Positions 49,354 to 61,166 of a stretch of 64,000 bases of DNA are shown in pieces; the stretch's first letter is position 1; every line of letters begins with the position of its first letter. The DNA is from Apostichopus japonicus (lineage: Eukaryota > Echinodermata > Holothuroidea > Aspidochirotida > Stichopodidae): positions 12,655,917-12,719,916 of the forward strand of contig NC_092571.1 in assembly GCF_037975245.1 (NCBI RefSeq), in the 5' to 3' direction. Under the pieces are notes generated by a model. The model saw nothing but the letters and a program-made list of their open reading frames with translations, was not told the DNA's origin and ran no database searches. The translations under genes were made by a program, and so were the position numbers.

Positions 49354-50002
49354 TCAGATCGCACGGCTGAAGTCCATGCGATGAATGGGCAGGCAGGCAA
49401 TATAGGATGATTTGTTTTCAGCACAGAAGTTTGCAGTCTCGAGGGTAATGTGAGAGCTATGCCCTTCAACTAGAAGGATGGTAGGGAAGCTGGTGATGTC
49501 CTCTCTCTTAAGGCTCGGTCAAAACAAATTGGCGATCCATTCGTAAAAAACTTCTGTGTTAATACAGCCGTTCGAGGATTGTCCTACGCACCATTCCTCT
49601 GGAGCACCCTACAGGGGGTCGTAACAGAAGCGACTGTTCGGGAAGATTAACGTAGGCTCCAAGAAAAACCCTGTAGCGTTCATACAGGCCAGGATGGTGA
49701 TTTGCTTTTTGTCCGTGTTGCTCAACTGGTAGATGTTCTTTGTCTCTCTTGGGGCCAACACTTTCTCCATGCTTCCTGCCAGTGGAAACCCACTTTTGTC
49801 ACAGTTGAAAATGCGACTACCATCATTTAGAATGTCCTCCCAGTTTTCCACCGCCTCGGAACTGATATACACCTTATAGTCTCTGAACCATTTTTTCTAG
49901 TCGCTCGACTGTAAACATAGCTCTTTCTTTTCCCAGAGTGTCTCCAACTCTCTCCACTACAATCAGGTTTCTCTTCAGAAAGTCCCTAAACCATTGGGCT
50001 CC
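49354..50002 (-). pseudogene. Pogo-like DDE transposase pseudogene
   Basis: In minus-strand order: AQWFRDFLKRN, VYISSEAVENWEDIL, FNCDKSGFPL (first catalytic Asp region), VLAPRETKNIYQLS, ITILACMNATGFFLEPTLIF, FYEWIANLF, then FPTILLVEGHSSHITLETA and AENKSSYIACLP. This order matches DDE transposases of the pogo/Tigger/CENP-B group. It is dead: there is a frameshift near 49885, in-frame stops after YDPL and after ANLF, and the DGHSSH Asp reads Glu here. Sequence after CLP no longer matches. Confidence 0.8.
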
Positions 50003-50265
50003 TGAAAAAAAGATAACATTCTAAGTTCCATACATTTTTGTTCCTCATATATCTATGTTATTGTTAAAACTGGGGTGGCGCCATGATTTGCCCGACACAG
50101 GGGCTAAGGTCTCTGACACGGGGGGGGCTAAGATCTCCGACAGGGGAGCTAAGATCTCCGACAAAAAAATCTGTGTGCACAAAATATCATATATATATAA
50201 ACAGTAAATGAATTAGCCTAGCCTAACTAACGGATGCTAACTAATAGGCCTAGTCTAGCCAAATT

Positions 50266-50475
50266 GTTCAAACTTTTTTGTTCAAACGGTTTGCCTCAGA
50301 AAGTTGTACTTGCAAGTAGTGTGAATGGGTTTAAGAATGCTTTGGACAAGCACTTTAAGCATTTTAATCGGGTCTGAGTGCTTGTGTGTTCAGTTTTTTT
50401 TCCTCTCCTATAGGGTCCTCGATAGGGACTTGAGTGTCCCTCCTGTTCCTTTTTTCTACTAAACTGATCGTCCAA
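50266..50475 (+). mobile_element. LINE (CR1/jockey-like) 3' end
   Basis: The + strand reads NGLPQKVVLASSVNGFKNAL, then DKHFKHFNRV and a stop (TGA at 50375). LPxxVVxAxSxNxFKxxLDKH is the common C-terminal tail of non-LTR reverse transcriptase ORFs. The following TCCTCTCCTATAGGGTCCTC would be its 3' UTR. Only the last 30 codons remain. Confidence 0.75.
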
Positions 50476-51814
50476 CATTGGTTACCTCGTTAGGCCTAGC
50501 CTAGTCAACTCTAACAACAGTTACTGAGTTAGCCTAGGCCTAGGGCCTGTATGTAATTACGATTCACACATCCTCTATTTTGTTCTCGTTGTGAAGTCGA
50601 GGTGGTTTGAACATTTCCACTTCAAGACTAATTTAGAGATTACGAGTGTCAACTGTCAAGTCGTGATTACGGTATTCATCTCGTCAGTGGTGCGCAGCAT
50701 TACTTAGGCCCAAGCCTAATTAACATTAGGCCTAGCCTATTTGTTACCGTAAGTACAACGACCCTAAGCGTAGCCTCTAGTATTATAATCAATATGTAGC
50801 CCTAACACTGCAGTAGACATAGTCTAACAGTAACAGTACACTACAGTAGGCATTGTCTACACACAGTTACCGTATGGATGCTTCACTCGAGCAGTTTTAG
50901 TACAACTTTCTGCTCTAAAAAAACACTTTGTTGATAGTATTTGATAAGAACAAAACTACCCGTGAACAGTTTTATTTGGTATTTCATTATTTTGGATAAA
51001 AATCTGCAAAGAAGGAAAGCTTTAGTCATTTACTTACCTTTTTCTTTTTTTCTTTTGTGAGCGAGACGGTTCGTTTAAGAGAAAAAGTTTCAGACAAAGT
51101 TGGCGCTGCAGGTCAAAGGTCACATTAAGCCTCTTTCAAAGTTATTAAAGATACGAACTTTTAATAAATTCTTAAATAATCGTTCGTAACTTAAGAAGAT
51201 TAATCGTTCGTAAGATAAGAACTATTTCTTATTAAAACTTCTTAAGTGACTTACGAAGAATTACTTAAGAAGATTCGTAAGTAATCTTTATGAAATAGGG
51301 CCCTGGCCATTTTCTCAGCTTGTAATAGAACTGTAAACTTTTACGATAGCTCTTTTACATTTAAGAATTTTCATTTTTACCTATTTATCTTTTCTGAAAG
51401 ATAATAAATTTCATATGAAACAGGAGAATGATGAGTGGATAATTTGAACCAAAAAGGTATCTGACGTTAATACAAAGAAAAAAATCCAGTTTCTCTGTTT
51501 ACCTAAGAAAGGCTTTTTGGCCAACATCTAAAATAAAATTGGAGCAATTAAAATTGCCAAAATATTATGATGAGGTGAGGAACTGGAACGCCATTTCATA
51601 AAAAATTTAAGACCAACAAATTATGATAATTGTTTTTTTTAATAATTTAAGCTATTATGCCATGTTATTACAAAGTGTTACATTATTCTATACCAGGGGA
51701 GTGTATTTTTATGCAAACATTTCATTACTACAAAGAAATCTATGATTGTACCAAGATTGCCACTGCAATCAATCAAATTCTTTCCAAGAATATAGTATTA
51801 GTAATAACTTTAAT

Positions 51815-52660
51815 ATCAAAGGTTTTTTTGGGGTTAGGACTGTGCAGCATCATGCTTGCCAATCTCGAGTTTGTTTGGAATAGTTTTAAATTTTCACAAT
51901 TTGCTGTGACATTTATACTCAGTTGGATATTCTCAAAGAGAAAAAAAATATTCCACATTAATGTTCCAGGAAAACCTTGATCTCATTATCTTTGTCTTTA
52001 AGTTTATAGATGATGGTTTTTGATAGCAAAGGTTCCCTTTGGATCAGAACTGCGCAGCATCATTGCTTGCCAATCTCGAGTTTGTTCGGAATAGTTTTAA
52101 ATTTTCACAATTTGCTGTGACATTTATACTCAGTTGAATATTCTCAAAGAGAAGAAAGTATTTCACATTAATGTTCCAGGAAAACCTTGATCTCATTTTC
52201 TTTTTGTCTTTAAGTTTATAGATAATGGTTGATAGCAAAGGTTCCCTTTGGGGCAGCATCTTGCTTGCCAATCTTGAGTTTGTTCAGAATAGTTTGAATT
52301 TTCAAAATTTGCTGTGACAGTTATACTCAGATGGAAATTCTCAAAGAGCAAAAAAGTATTTCACATTAATGTTCCAGGAAAACCTTGATCTCATTATCTT
52401 TGTCTTTAAGTTTATAGATGATGGTTGATTGATAGCAAAGGTTACCTTTGGGACAGAACTGTGCAGAATCATTGCTTGCCAATCTCGAGTTTGTTCGGAA
52501 AAGTTTGAATTTTCACAATTTGCCGTGACAGTCATACTCAGACGGAAATTCTCAAAGAGCAAAAAAAATGTTCCACATTACCTGTAATGTTCCAGGAAAA
52601 CTTTGATCCCATTATCTTTTGTCTTTAAGTTTGTAGATAATGGTTGATTGAGTTCATTAC
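51815..52660 (+). repeat. Four tandem copies of a roughly 205-bp repeat
   Basis: The anchor GCTTGCCAATCTCGAGTTTG occurs at about 51855, 52066, 52264 and 52476 (the third with TTGAG), followed each time by 'ttgctgtgaca', 'gttccaggaaaa' and 'tttaagtttatagat'. The copies differ by small indels and substitutions. Small minus-strand open frames repeat with it and are not genes. Confidence 0.9.
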
Positions 52661-53612
52661 CTCTAGCTATTTTGACTGGCTATAATATGCCCTAGTTTAC
52701 TCCTGGAGGATTTGGATCATCCTAATGTCAGTGTGTAGGTTGTCATGGTGATGTCATCATGGCTAAGGTTCTTCAGAAAGCTTGCCAATTTACCTATTCT
52801 AATCTTCTGTGATAATTTATCCACGAGATTTGATACATTTGATGAAAAACCTTTGCCTATAACAGCTGCCTGATGTCACCAAATTACATTTTTTTGGGGT
52901 AGAAATATTATTCTATCCCAGCTGTGGAATAAATCATTTGAATATTATAAATGAAAACTACGAAGAATCTGCTTTGACAGTTCAGTTGCTATAACAACAT
53001 GATTTACTCAATCTGCTATTGCCAGATCAAATTGCAGACTTACCAAAATATCACCAAATTTGACAAAAGTTTGGTATCTTTGTCATAAAAAATTGCTTTG
53101 AAGATGTGGTTTTTTAACAAAACATGCTCAAACTACCAGCCAACCAGAAAAATTTTCCCTGTAAAGACTAGCAGAATTTAAACACCAAATTAAAGTTTTT
53201 TAAAAAAAAGTTACTGGGAGTGTCTGCTGCCACCACATAGTCATGATTCTAGTTGGTACTATTCCTCAACAAAAAAGTACCGAAAAAATTCAGACTACTA
53301 CGCAGCATTTTCTATTAGGACTGTTGCATTTTACTGAAGATGACTCAGGTCATTTTTATTCTATAATTGTACAATTAAGGATACAAGTTATAGTTATAAT
53401 ATGTAATTTTTGCAAGCATATCAATTTGACACAGGTTACAAGTTAATATTCCCCGCACTTGACAATTTAGACATGTAGGCCTATTATTTAAGGAATAGAG
53501 GGTAATTAGTTTCAACGAATGTTTTTTAGTTCCCTTTGGCTATGGCAGTTAATTATACTTGTACGTAGCTGGTGTGTTCATCATAGGTATACTCTTTAAT
53601 GCAAGATTTCTG

Positions 53613-53642
53613 TTCATGAATAATTCATGAATTATTCATGAA
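53613..53642. repeat. Perfect 30-bp palindrome (TTCATGAATAAT type)
   Basis: Built from three inverted ATTCATGAAT-like pieces, with a fourth partial copy to about 53657. It is in intron 5. Confidence 0.85.
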
Positions 53643-55026
53643 TAATCATGAATAATTCCATGTGCTACATAGTTGTCTGAAGATAGAAGTAGTGTCTTAC
53701 AGTAGGTTTTAAAGGGAGTGCATCTGTTTCATTGCTTATATCTGGGAGTCCTCTTAAGCCCATTTGTACCATTATGAGACCAAATATATATATGATTGGG
53801 AATTTCTACAATAATGGTGGATTTTCATTGACCAATTAACAAGCATTTTGCCAATTTCTTACTTTTCACCAGACTGCTATAATTAGGTAGATTAATTAAC
53901 GGTTCCATTAAAGTTTGACAATTTTGTTACCCAGACCCTTTCTACATTTAAAAGAAAGACAGTTTCCCAAATTTTTGTTTGTATATTAACATGTTAATAC
54001 ACATACTGTATATGGATGTAAAGTATAATTTAGGAAATAACAAAAATTAATGTCAATCTTTTTAATTTTTTAATTGTTTTAATTTAAAAAACAAATTGTT
54101 TTTAAATTTTTAGGTATTCATAATTTAATTTATACATGAAAATGGACTGTATAAATATTGAGTTATTATTTTATTTAAACTATTTTAAGATTCCAAAATA
54201 TACAAAACGTAAAGCAAAGGCTAAAAAAATGTGTTTTTAGAAACATTGCCACATTATTTTTACTGCTTCAGTTTATAATCTTTAAATTCTCTGGAGTCTA
54301 CGTTTCACTCATTCATTGCACTAAAAATGTTGAGCTGTAAACCCTTTCATATCATGGACTGGGTCATCAATAATGCAAGCCCAACTATTAGTGTGCCTAT
54401 TTGCTAGAAGATTTCAAAATAAAATTCCTTGAAATTCAATTTATAATTCTCAAACATAGAAATGTTCAATTTAACTATCAAATGTCTTGATCTAGCTGTT
54501 ACTGCGAAAAATAGAGAACTTAAGAATGTGCCTGTACAGCCATGATACTTTTTAGTCATATTATAAAAATTACCAGTAATTATGAAGTGAACAGACAAAA
54601 TTGACAAGAAATAAATGTATGCCGGGGGACCTGAAATCAAATTTTTTGTATGTGACTTACAAAATAAAATCTGTTAGTAAATCTCTCTTGTTATTTAAAG
54701 AAACCAGCCAAATGGTGGAATAATTACGACATGTTTTGGGTTCCAGATTACTAATCTGATTATTTGTGAAGAATTTCTGGGTTTGGTCAGAGCTCAAGAC
54801 TACTATATTATCAGAAAAGTTTTCACAAAATCACAAATTTTCAGCAAAAACTAACAGATTCACACTTCTTCAGCTGATCAGGGAAAAATGATAGATTTAT
54901 GTTATAGGAAGGAAAATGTTTTCCAGAAGGATTAGATTAATCCATACAGTTTAACTATCATGTTTGGCTCAATGTCAACTGTTCTTATTTTGCTCTCTGT
55001 CCTTCTGAAGCAATGTAACCTAGATA

Positions 55027-55240
55027 AGTCACATAGTGACTGCACATGATGGTCACATAGTGACTGCACATGATGGTCACATAGTGACTGCACATGATGG
55101 TCACATAGTGACTGCACATGATGGTCGCATAGTGACTGCACATGATGGTCACATAGTGACTGCACATGATGGTCACATAGTGACTGCACGTCGATAGTCA
55201 CATAGTGACTGCACATCGATAGTCACACAGTGACTGCAGT
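55027..55240 (+). repeat. 24-bp minisatellite GTCACATAGTGACTGCACATGATG
   Basis: About nine copies. The last three vary (cgatagtcacatagtgac, cacagtgac). Each unit contains GTCAC-ATA-GTGAC, a 5-bp inverted repeat. Because 24 is a multiple of three the minus strand keeps an eight-residue peptide repeat, but there is no gene context. Confidence 0.93.
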
Positions 55241-57194
55241 CATGCTTGTTCCACTTCATCCTTGCATTTCTTCACAGAGCTGACAGCTGCATGTGAAAAT
55301 ACATTAATGTTCACAATACAGTCATGTCGAAAACTTTTGCTACGTTCTAAAACAAACAAAAAATATAGGTGAAGAAAAATCAGATCACTATACAGCTTAG
55401 CAATCTTATTATGCTATGCATTAAAAAAAAAACACGTACAGTATGTGCCCTGGAGAATTCTGGAGGCCAGTAACCACAAAAAGCGATAAACACTTGCTTA
55501 ATGACACATAACAGCTTTTAATGTTTATAAGGCATTAATTCCAATTCTTGTGATGAACAGCCTATAATAAACTGTTCTTGCCTTTGAAATGGTTTCAATC
55601 ATGGAAATGCCCTCCAAAGCCCCCTAAGCTAATCTTAGCTGGAATACAAAAAAAAAGAAAAAAAGTTGGGCAATTTGATGTAAACCCATCAAATCCCTGC
55701 AGCTTTCTCATCGATCATGCAGTTTAAAACTGCATTTACAAATGTGAAACTTAGTCGTCTGGTTTAGTCCAGTCAATTGCATCTTAAGGCATAACATCAT
55801 CGCATATGTATTACGTTAAGTTAAATTTGAATTTTTATGTTGCAACTTACAGTATGTATATATTTATATAAAAACATATATATTTATATTTATATATATA
55901 TATATATATTAATGGCTGAAAATGCTTCGAGATGCATTCATGAAAAAGAGGTGAATTTTACATATAATGAAGAAATGTGCTTGAAACTGTAGCTGTAGTG
56001 GTGTAGTGTAGTAGTCATGTTAGCAGACGTTATATCTAGAATTTATTTTATTAAGTTGATTATAATCAAATCTGGAGTGTCTGGCCTAGTATTTCACAAC
56101 TATTGACTCTTGCTGAGAAAAAAATACAAGACTGTGAATCTAACAGATTAAAATCAAATTCTATTGGCAGTCTTCTCAAATAATGCAGCCCGTCTTGCAG
56201 TTAAATGTACAGTGAATACCGCAGTACTTAGCAACCTAATACCATCAGCAGTAATATGTTGCTATCGGCAAAATAGGCAGGGAAATCATTTTTAAGTTTT
56301 CACTGATGATTATTTCACAAATTTCATGTGTCCTGTCTACTGACAGAAAAGAAAAAAAAGGCAATTTCTACTAGTTTGGCAGTTTAATCACAAAATTAAC
56401 CCTCTGGCAGTTTGCCAACTGGTATTAAAAGCCTGACTTTGGCGCCAGGCCTGTGTGCGCTAGCTGCACTTCCAAAACCACCTGACTGTGTGGAATGATC
56501 CTTTAAGTATGTTAATTTTTTTATCAGTGATGTCGTTTTTCACTGTTTACGTAGCTTTCAACAGAATATGATATATAATATTAACTGTAAAGAGACTATA
56601 CAAAACGTATGACACAAATAACACAACACTCAAGTTTTATATATGTTAACTGCTAGCACTGAGTTTAATGCTGGTCCACACCTAAACAAATGGCCGCCCT
56701 CTCTTTTCAAACCCCGACCTCAATTTCCACAATCCCTCCAGTAGTTCGCATTTTTTTTTATCCCCACCCTTCTTCGACTTTCCCCAAAACAAACGCCATC
56801 TTAAAGACTGGACACTGTCACACTCAACCATGCCCAAAAGCAGGCATGAGCTTTTTCCGCGAATTCGCGGAATATCCGTGATTTCTTTTCTCCCTTGGGG
56901 ACAAAAACTATTATCCTAACACACTGTAGCATGGGCAAACTGGAGCCTATACCGCAATTTTTGCAAAATTCCGTGATTTTTTTTTACCCCAGGCTCATCC
57001 CTGCAAAAGGACAGAGATCTTTGTGTAAAAGAATCTTCTTAACGTTTAAAGAATATCCTGTTCCTTTCGGGCGATATTAATAAGTTTTAATATTTGATCG
57101 TGTGTGGACCGTTTAATTGCCATAGCTGCCACTCTACAGCGTCTGAAACCTTTTTAATTTCTCTTTGTTTATCGTAATTGTCATATTTGCTAAG

Positions 57195-57680
57195 TAGAAA
57201 AAATTCTTTACAGTTTTGATGCAATGGATGCCATCATTATGTCATGTTATGAGATTCAATATCGTACATTTTGGATTTGCAAAATAAAACGTTTTCATAA
57301 TGAAATAAAGAATGACATAAAGCATCCGAGTATATGTGACTGGATATAGACTTGATTCAAGTCTAATCAATATTCAAACCTTCGTTTCTGATGGAACAGT
57401 TAAGTGTACGATTATCTCCCAAATGGAATAATATTTTTCAAAGTTTTGATGCAATGGTTGCCATCATTATGTCATGTTTTGATATTCAATATCTTAGACT
57501 CAGGATTTGCAAAATAAAACATTTTCATAATGAAATGAAGAATGACATAAAGCATCCGAGCATATCAGGCTGGATATGGACTTGATCCAAGTCTAATCAA
57601 TATTCAAACCTTCGTTTCTGATGGAACAGTTAAATGTACGATTATCTCCCAAAATGGAATCATATTTTTCAAAGCTGTTT
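57195..57680 (+). repeat. Direct duplication, period 227 bp
   Basis: GTTTTGATGCAATGG recurs at 57213 and 57440, with matching flanks through 'gcatccgag.atat', 'tcaatattcaaaccttcgtt' and 'gattatctccca'. It is in intron 5, some 280 bp before exon 6. Confidence 0.88.
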
Positions 57681-57963
57681 GGAGAATCTTGGTAAAAGGT
57701 TTGTGATTTTGACGATCAATTTTCCCACATAATTCCTCAAGATTGCTATGCAAACGTGATAAACTTATTTCCCCCTACCCCCATCCCTACCCCCTCCATA
57801 GTATGCTCATAACTTAATATTTCTCACAAGTCGCAAAACACAAATTCAAGTCTGACAAAGTAGTGCCACTAACGAGTTTGGGTCCGGGAACATTGCTTTT
57901 CATCACGATCAAGGTGACGACGTTGTTTACAATTTTTACTTTTGTCTCGTCTTGTCTCGTTAG

Positions 57964-58167
57964 GTTTCACTCGTTACCTGCTCAGCGAGGAGGCCGATCT
58001 CTTCAGCGTGCAGCACCGAGTCGTGAACCAGGATATGAACCAGCCTCTCTGCCACTATTTCATCGCCTCTTCCCACAATACTTATCTCCTGGGAGATCAA
58101 GTCATGTCGCATTCCAGTGTCGATGTATACGGTGCAGTATTGCTGTCTGGCTGCAGATGTGTAGAAA
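57964..58167 (+). CDS. PLCH: PLC-eta-like exon 6: start of catalytic X domain
   Basis: The split Gly415 is followed by FTRYLLSEEADLFS, then VVNQDMNQPLCHYFIASSHN, which carries the first catalytic His452 and the calcium ligand Asn453. The chain continues TYLLGDQVMSHSSVDVYGAV and ends LLSGCRCVE with calcium ligand Glu482. The donor is GTAAGT at 58168, phase 1. The HYFIASSHNTYL block is a signature of active PLC enzymes, and none of the key residues that differ in PLC-related inactive proteins is altered. The last 18 or so bases and the donor are the seed of a large tandem array in the intron that follows. Confidence 0.93.
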
Positions 58168-59945
58168 GTAAGTCTTCTGTCTGTGAAATATTTAGCTAAA
58201 TTATAATATATTTCAAGAATTACTGCTGATGTGCAGAAAGTAAGTCTTCTTTCTGTGAAATATATAGCAATTATAATTTATTTCAAGAACTACTGCAGAT
58301 GTGTAGAAAGTAAGTCTTCTGTCTGTGAAATATATAGCAATTAAAATATATTTCAAGAATTACTGCAGATGTGTAGAAAGAAAGTCTAATATATTTCAAG
58401 AATATATAGCAATTATAATATATTTCAAGAACTTCTGCAGATGTGTAGAAAGTAAGTCTTCTTTCTGTGAAATATATACTGTAGCTGTTATAATATGTAT
58501 TTCAAGAACTACTGCAGATGTGTAGAAAGTAAGTCTTCTGTCTGTGAAATATATAGCTATTATAATATATTTCAAGAGCTACTGCAGATGTGTAGAAAGT
58601 AAGTCTTCTTTCTGTGAAATATATACTGTAGCTGTTATAATATGTATTTCAAGAACTACTGCAGATGTGTAGAAAGTAAGTCTTCTGTCTGTGAAATATA
58701 TAGCTATTATAATATATTTCAAGAGCTACTGCAGATGTGTAGAAAGTAAGTCTTCTTTCTGTGAAATATATACTGTAGCTGTTATAATATGTATTTCAAG
58801 AACTACTGCAGATGTGTAGAAAGTAAATCTCCTATCTGTGAAATATATAACAATTATAATATATTTCAAGAACTACTGCAGATGTGTAGAAAGTAAGTCT
58901 TCTGTTTGTGAAATATATAGCAATTATAATATGTTTCAAAAATTACTGCAGATGTGTAGAAAGTAAGTTATCTGTCTGTGAAATAAACAGCAATTATAAT
59001 ATATTACAAGAATATAGCTATTATAATATATTTCAAGAGCTACTGCAGATGTGTAGAAAGTAAGTCTTCTTTCTGTGAAATATATACTGTAGCTGTTATA
59101 ATATGTATTTCAAGAACTACTGCAGATGTGTAGAAAGTAAGTCTTCTGTCTGTGAAATATATAGCTATTATAATATATTTCAAGAATTATTACAGATGTG
59201 TAGAAAGTAAGTCTTCTTTCTGTGAAATATATACTGTAGCTGTTATAATATGTATTTCAAGAACTACTGCAGATGTGTAGAAAGTAAGTCTTCTGTTTGT
59301 GAAATATATAGCAATTATAATATATTTCAAGAATATATAGCAATTCTTATATATTTCAAGAACTACTGCAGATGTGTAGAAAGTAACTCTTCTGTCTGAA
59401 ATATATAAAATATTTCAAGAATTACTGCAGATGTGTAGAAAGTAAGTCTTCTGTCTGTGAAATAAACAGCAATTATAATATATTTCAAGAATATATAGCA
59501 ATTCTTATATATTTCAAGAACTACTGCAGATGTGTAGAAAGTAACTCTTCTGTCTGAAATATATAAAATATTTCAAGAATTACTGCAGATGTGTAGAAAG
59601 TAAGTCTTCCATCTGTGAAATATACAGCAATTACAATATATTTCAAGAACTACTGCAGATGTGTAGAAAGAAAGTCTTCTGTCTGTGAAAATATATTGCT
59701 ATTATAATATATTTCAAGAACTACTGCAGATTTGTAGAAAATATTAAAGTCTTCTTTCTGTGAAATATATAGCAATTAAAATATATTTCAAGAATCACTG
59801 CAGATGTATAGAGAGTCAGTCTTCTTTCTGTGAAATATATAGCTATTATAATATATATCAAGAACTACTACAGATGTGTAGAAAGTAAGTCTTCTTTCTG
59901 TGAAATATATAGCAATTCTAATACATTTCCAAAATTACTATAGCT
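58150..59945 (+). repeat. Tandem array built from exon 6-intron 6 junction
   Basis: A unit of roughly 60-110 bp, typically about 75, recurs to about 59945. The common core is CTGCAGATGTGTAGAAAG followed by TAAGTCTTCT and an AT-rich tail (tgtgaaatatatagc, then aatatatttcaagaa). The first core is the true exon end (coding C-R-C-V-E) and splice donor. By eye I count 24 cores including the genuine one, and about 16 of the later ones keep GTAAGT. A longer two-unit pattern, alternating 'ctgtagctgttataatatg' and 'agctattataatatatttc' tails, repeats several times between about 58.45 and 59.25 kb. Confidence 0.92.
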
Positions 59946-61070
59946 CCCATTAACTGATCTTGAAAGATAATTTAGCTCTCATGCACTTCTACAGATTTTA
60001 TTCATCAAGTAACCGAGACAACACACGACATCCTATTTCTCTTTCATTCTGTAAATGAGGGAGCTATGTATAAATCCAGTATTTATACTTTTAAAAGTTT
60101 GTGAAATTTTGACCTTCAAGTTAATTACATCAAGTCAATTAGTATCAAAATTTAGCATCAAGTCAAGTTGGATCATAAAGATCTCTTTGAAGAAAAAGCA
60201 GCGTACACATCATCCTAAACTTCATATTGTCTAATTCTGCAAGCGATGACCCCTGTCAACTTGTCTGTGGGCTTTGAGGGGGCTGGGGGGGGGTGCAAAA
60301 TTTATGAGAATTGTTAAATTTGTCATTGTGAATTTCTGATGCTCTTAATTAGGGTCAGCAGATATTCTCGGTTCTAAAATTGGTTCGTGGACTGCGGGGG
60401 AATTTGGCTTTTGTCAAATTGATTAGGAATTTAGCAGTTTCATGCCCTTGGGTCAGTTTTTCTTTCAGGGTAAGTTCTTCCTCTCCGAAATCCATCTTTA
60501 GACCGAAGCAAGTCATTTTCTATTTAATTTGAAAAATCGGTAGAGTGGAATGTGACGTTATAACATCACAGTCGTGCAGCGACGAAGCTCAGTTTTGCAA
60601 ACTGGTGATTAATACCAGGTTTGCACGAGCATCCAGACTCTTATTTTTATAGTTTATCCATCATGGGAAATTAGAGGGCAGCAGATCAGGGTGCTCATAA
60701 AGTCGTGAAAAGAAACTCGATATATAGTGAGAGAAAGAAAAGTGATATGCTAAAAAGACCACAGTTTTCAAAAAACTTTTTAAGTAAAACATTTGATGAA
60801 ACATTTTTTCAGAGTGTGGAGTATTGGCACGGTATTGATGGCAATTAAGGCAAAGCAAGGCCTTTAGGGAATTTTGATACCATCATACACACATTCCTTA
60901 CTTATAAATTTATTACTGCTTTCACGTACGTTTGCAAATTCTTCTTGCATGTTTGTATTCTGCCAGCAAGTACTGAGAGAACATATTCGTATGTTATAAG
61001 ACACTAAAAGACATATTAATACATCAAAGTTTGACCGTCACTCGCGGTACAAACCGTGAACACCTAAGAA

Positions 61071-61166
61071 GTTGAATGGTTGAATGGTTGGACGGTTGGA
61101 CGGGAATGGTTGAATTCCCGTCCAAGGGAATGGTTGGACGGGGTAATGGTTGGACGGGGTAATGAG
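61071..61166 (+). repeat. Short GGTTGGACGGG repeat with hairpin, intron 6
   Basis: Repeats of 'gttgaatg' pass into 'gttggacgg' and then 'ggttggacggggtaat'. Inside, 61096-61107 and 61114-61125 form a perfect 12-bp inverted repeat around a 6-nt loop. No gene is suggested. It lies about 340 bp before exon 7. Confidence 0.75.

Larger units (their letters stand above)
47512..51303. mobile_element. 3.8-kb element with inverted ACCCTATTTCATAAA ends, nested contents
   Basis: The left end is GGACCCTATTTCATAAAAGT and the right end reverse-complemented is GGGCCCTATTTCATAAAGAT. Both are followed by about 150-200 bp packed with TTAAGAA/TTCTTAA palindromes, as in many PIF/Harbinger elements. The motif CTATTTCATAAA also occurs again inside the left end. 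An AAAATGGCC(C)AGG box occurs in inverted form just outside both ends, so the true boundary may be wider. A 3-bp target duplication is not clear. Contents: Harbinger-like fragment, pogo-like pseudogene and LINE end, described separately. Confidence 0.65.
35680..57963 (+). other. Intron 5, 22.3 kb, rich in transposons
   Basis: Donor GTAAGC and acceptor cgttag are both phase 1 and join ...LGID-G-FTRYL, the normal linker between the EF-hand region and the X domain, so no exon appears to be missing. The intron holds a 4.77-kb TIR element (38114-42879), a MITE family in two orientations (about 42398 and 47205), a nested transposon cluster (47512-51303), four copies of a roughly 205-bp repeat (51.8-52.7 kb), a 24-bp minisatellite (55.0 kb) and a 227-bp duplication (57.2 kb). 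The remaining stretches (35.7-38.1, 42.9-46.8, 52.7-55.0 and 55.3-57.2 kb) are AT-rich, and I see no coding signal in them. Confidence 0.8.

Noticed and set aside
54932-55216. 94-codon minus frame with HVQSLCDH repeats
   Set aside because: By-product of a 24-bp minisatellite, inside intron 5 and antisense to the PLC gene.
55027-55240. CRISPR-like regular repeats
   Set aside because: The units are contiguous, with no unique spacers, in an animal intron.
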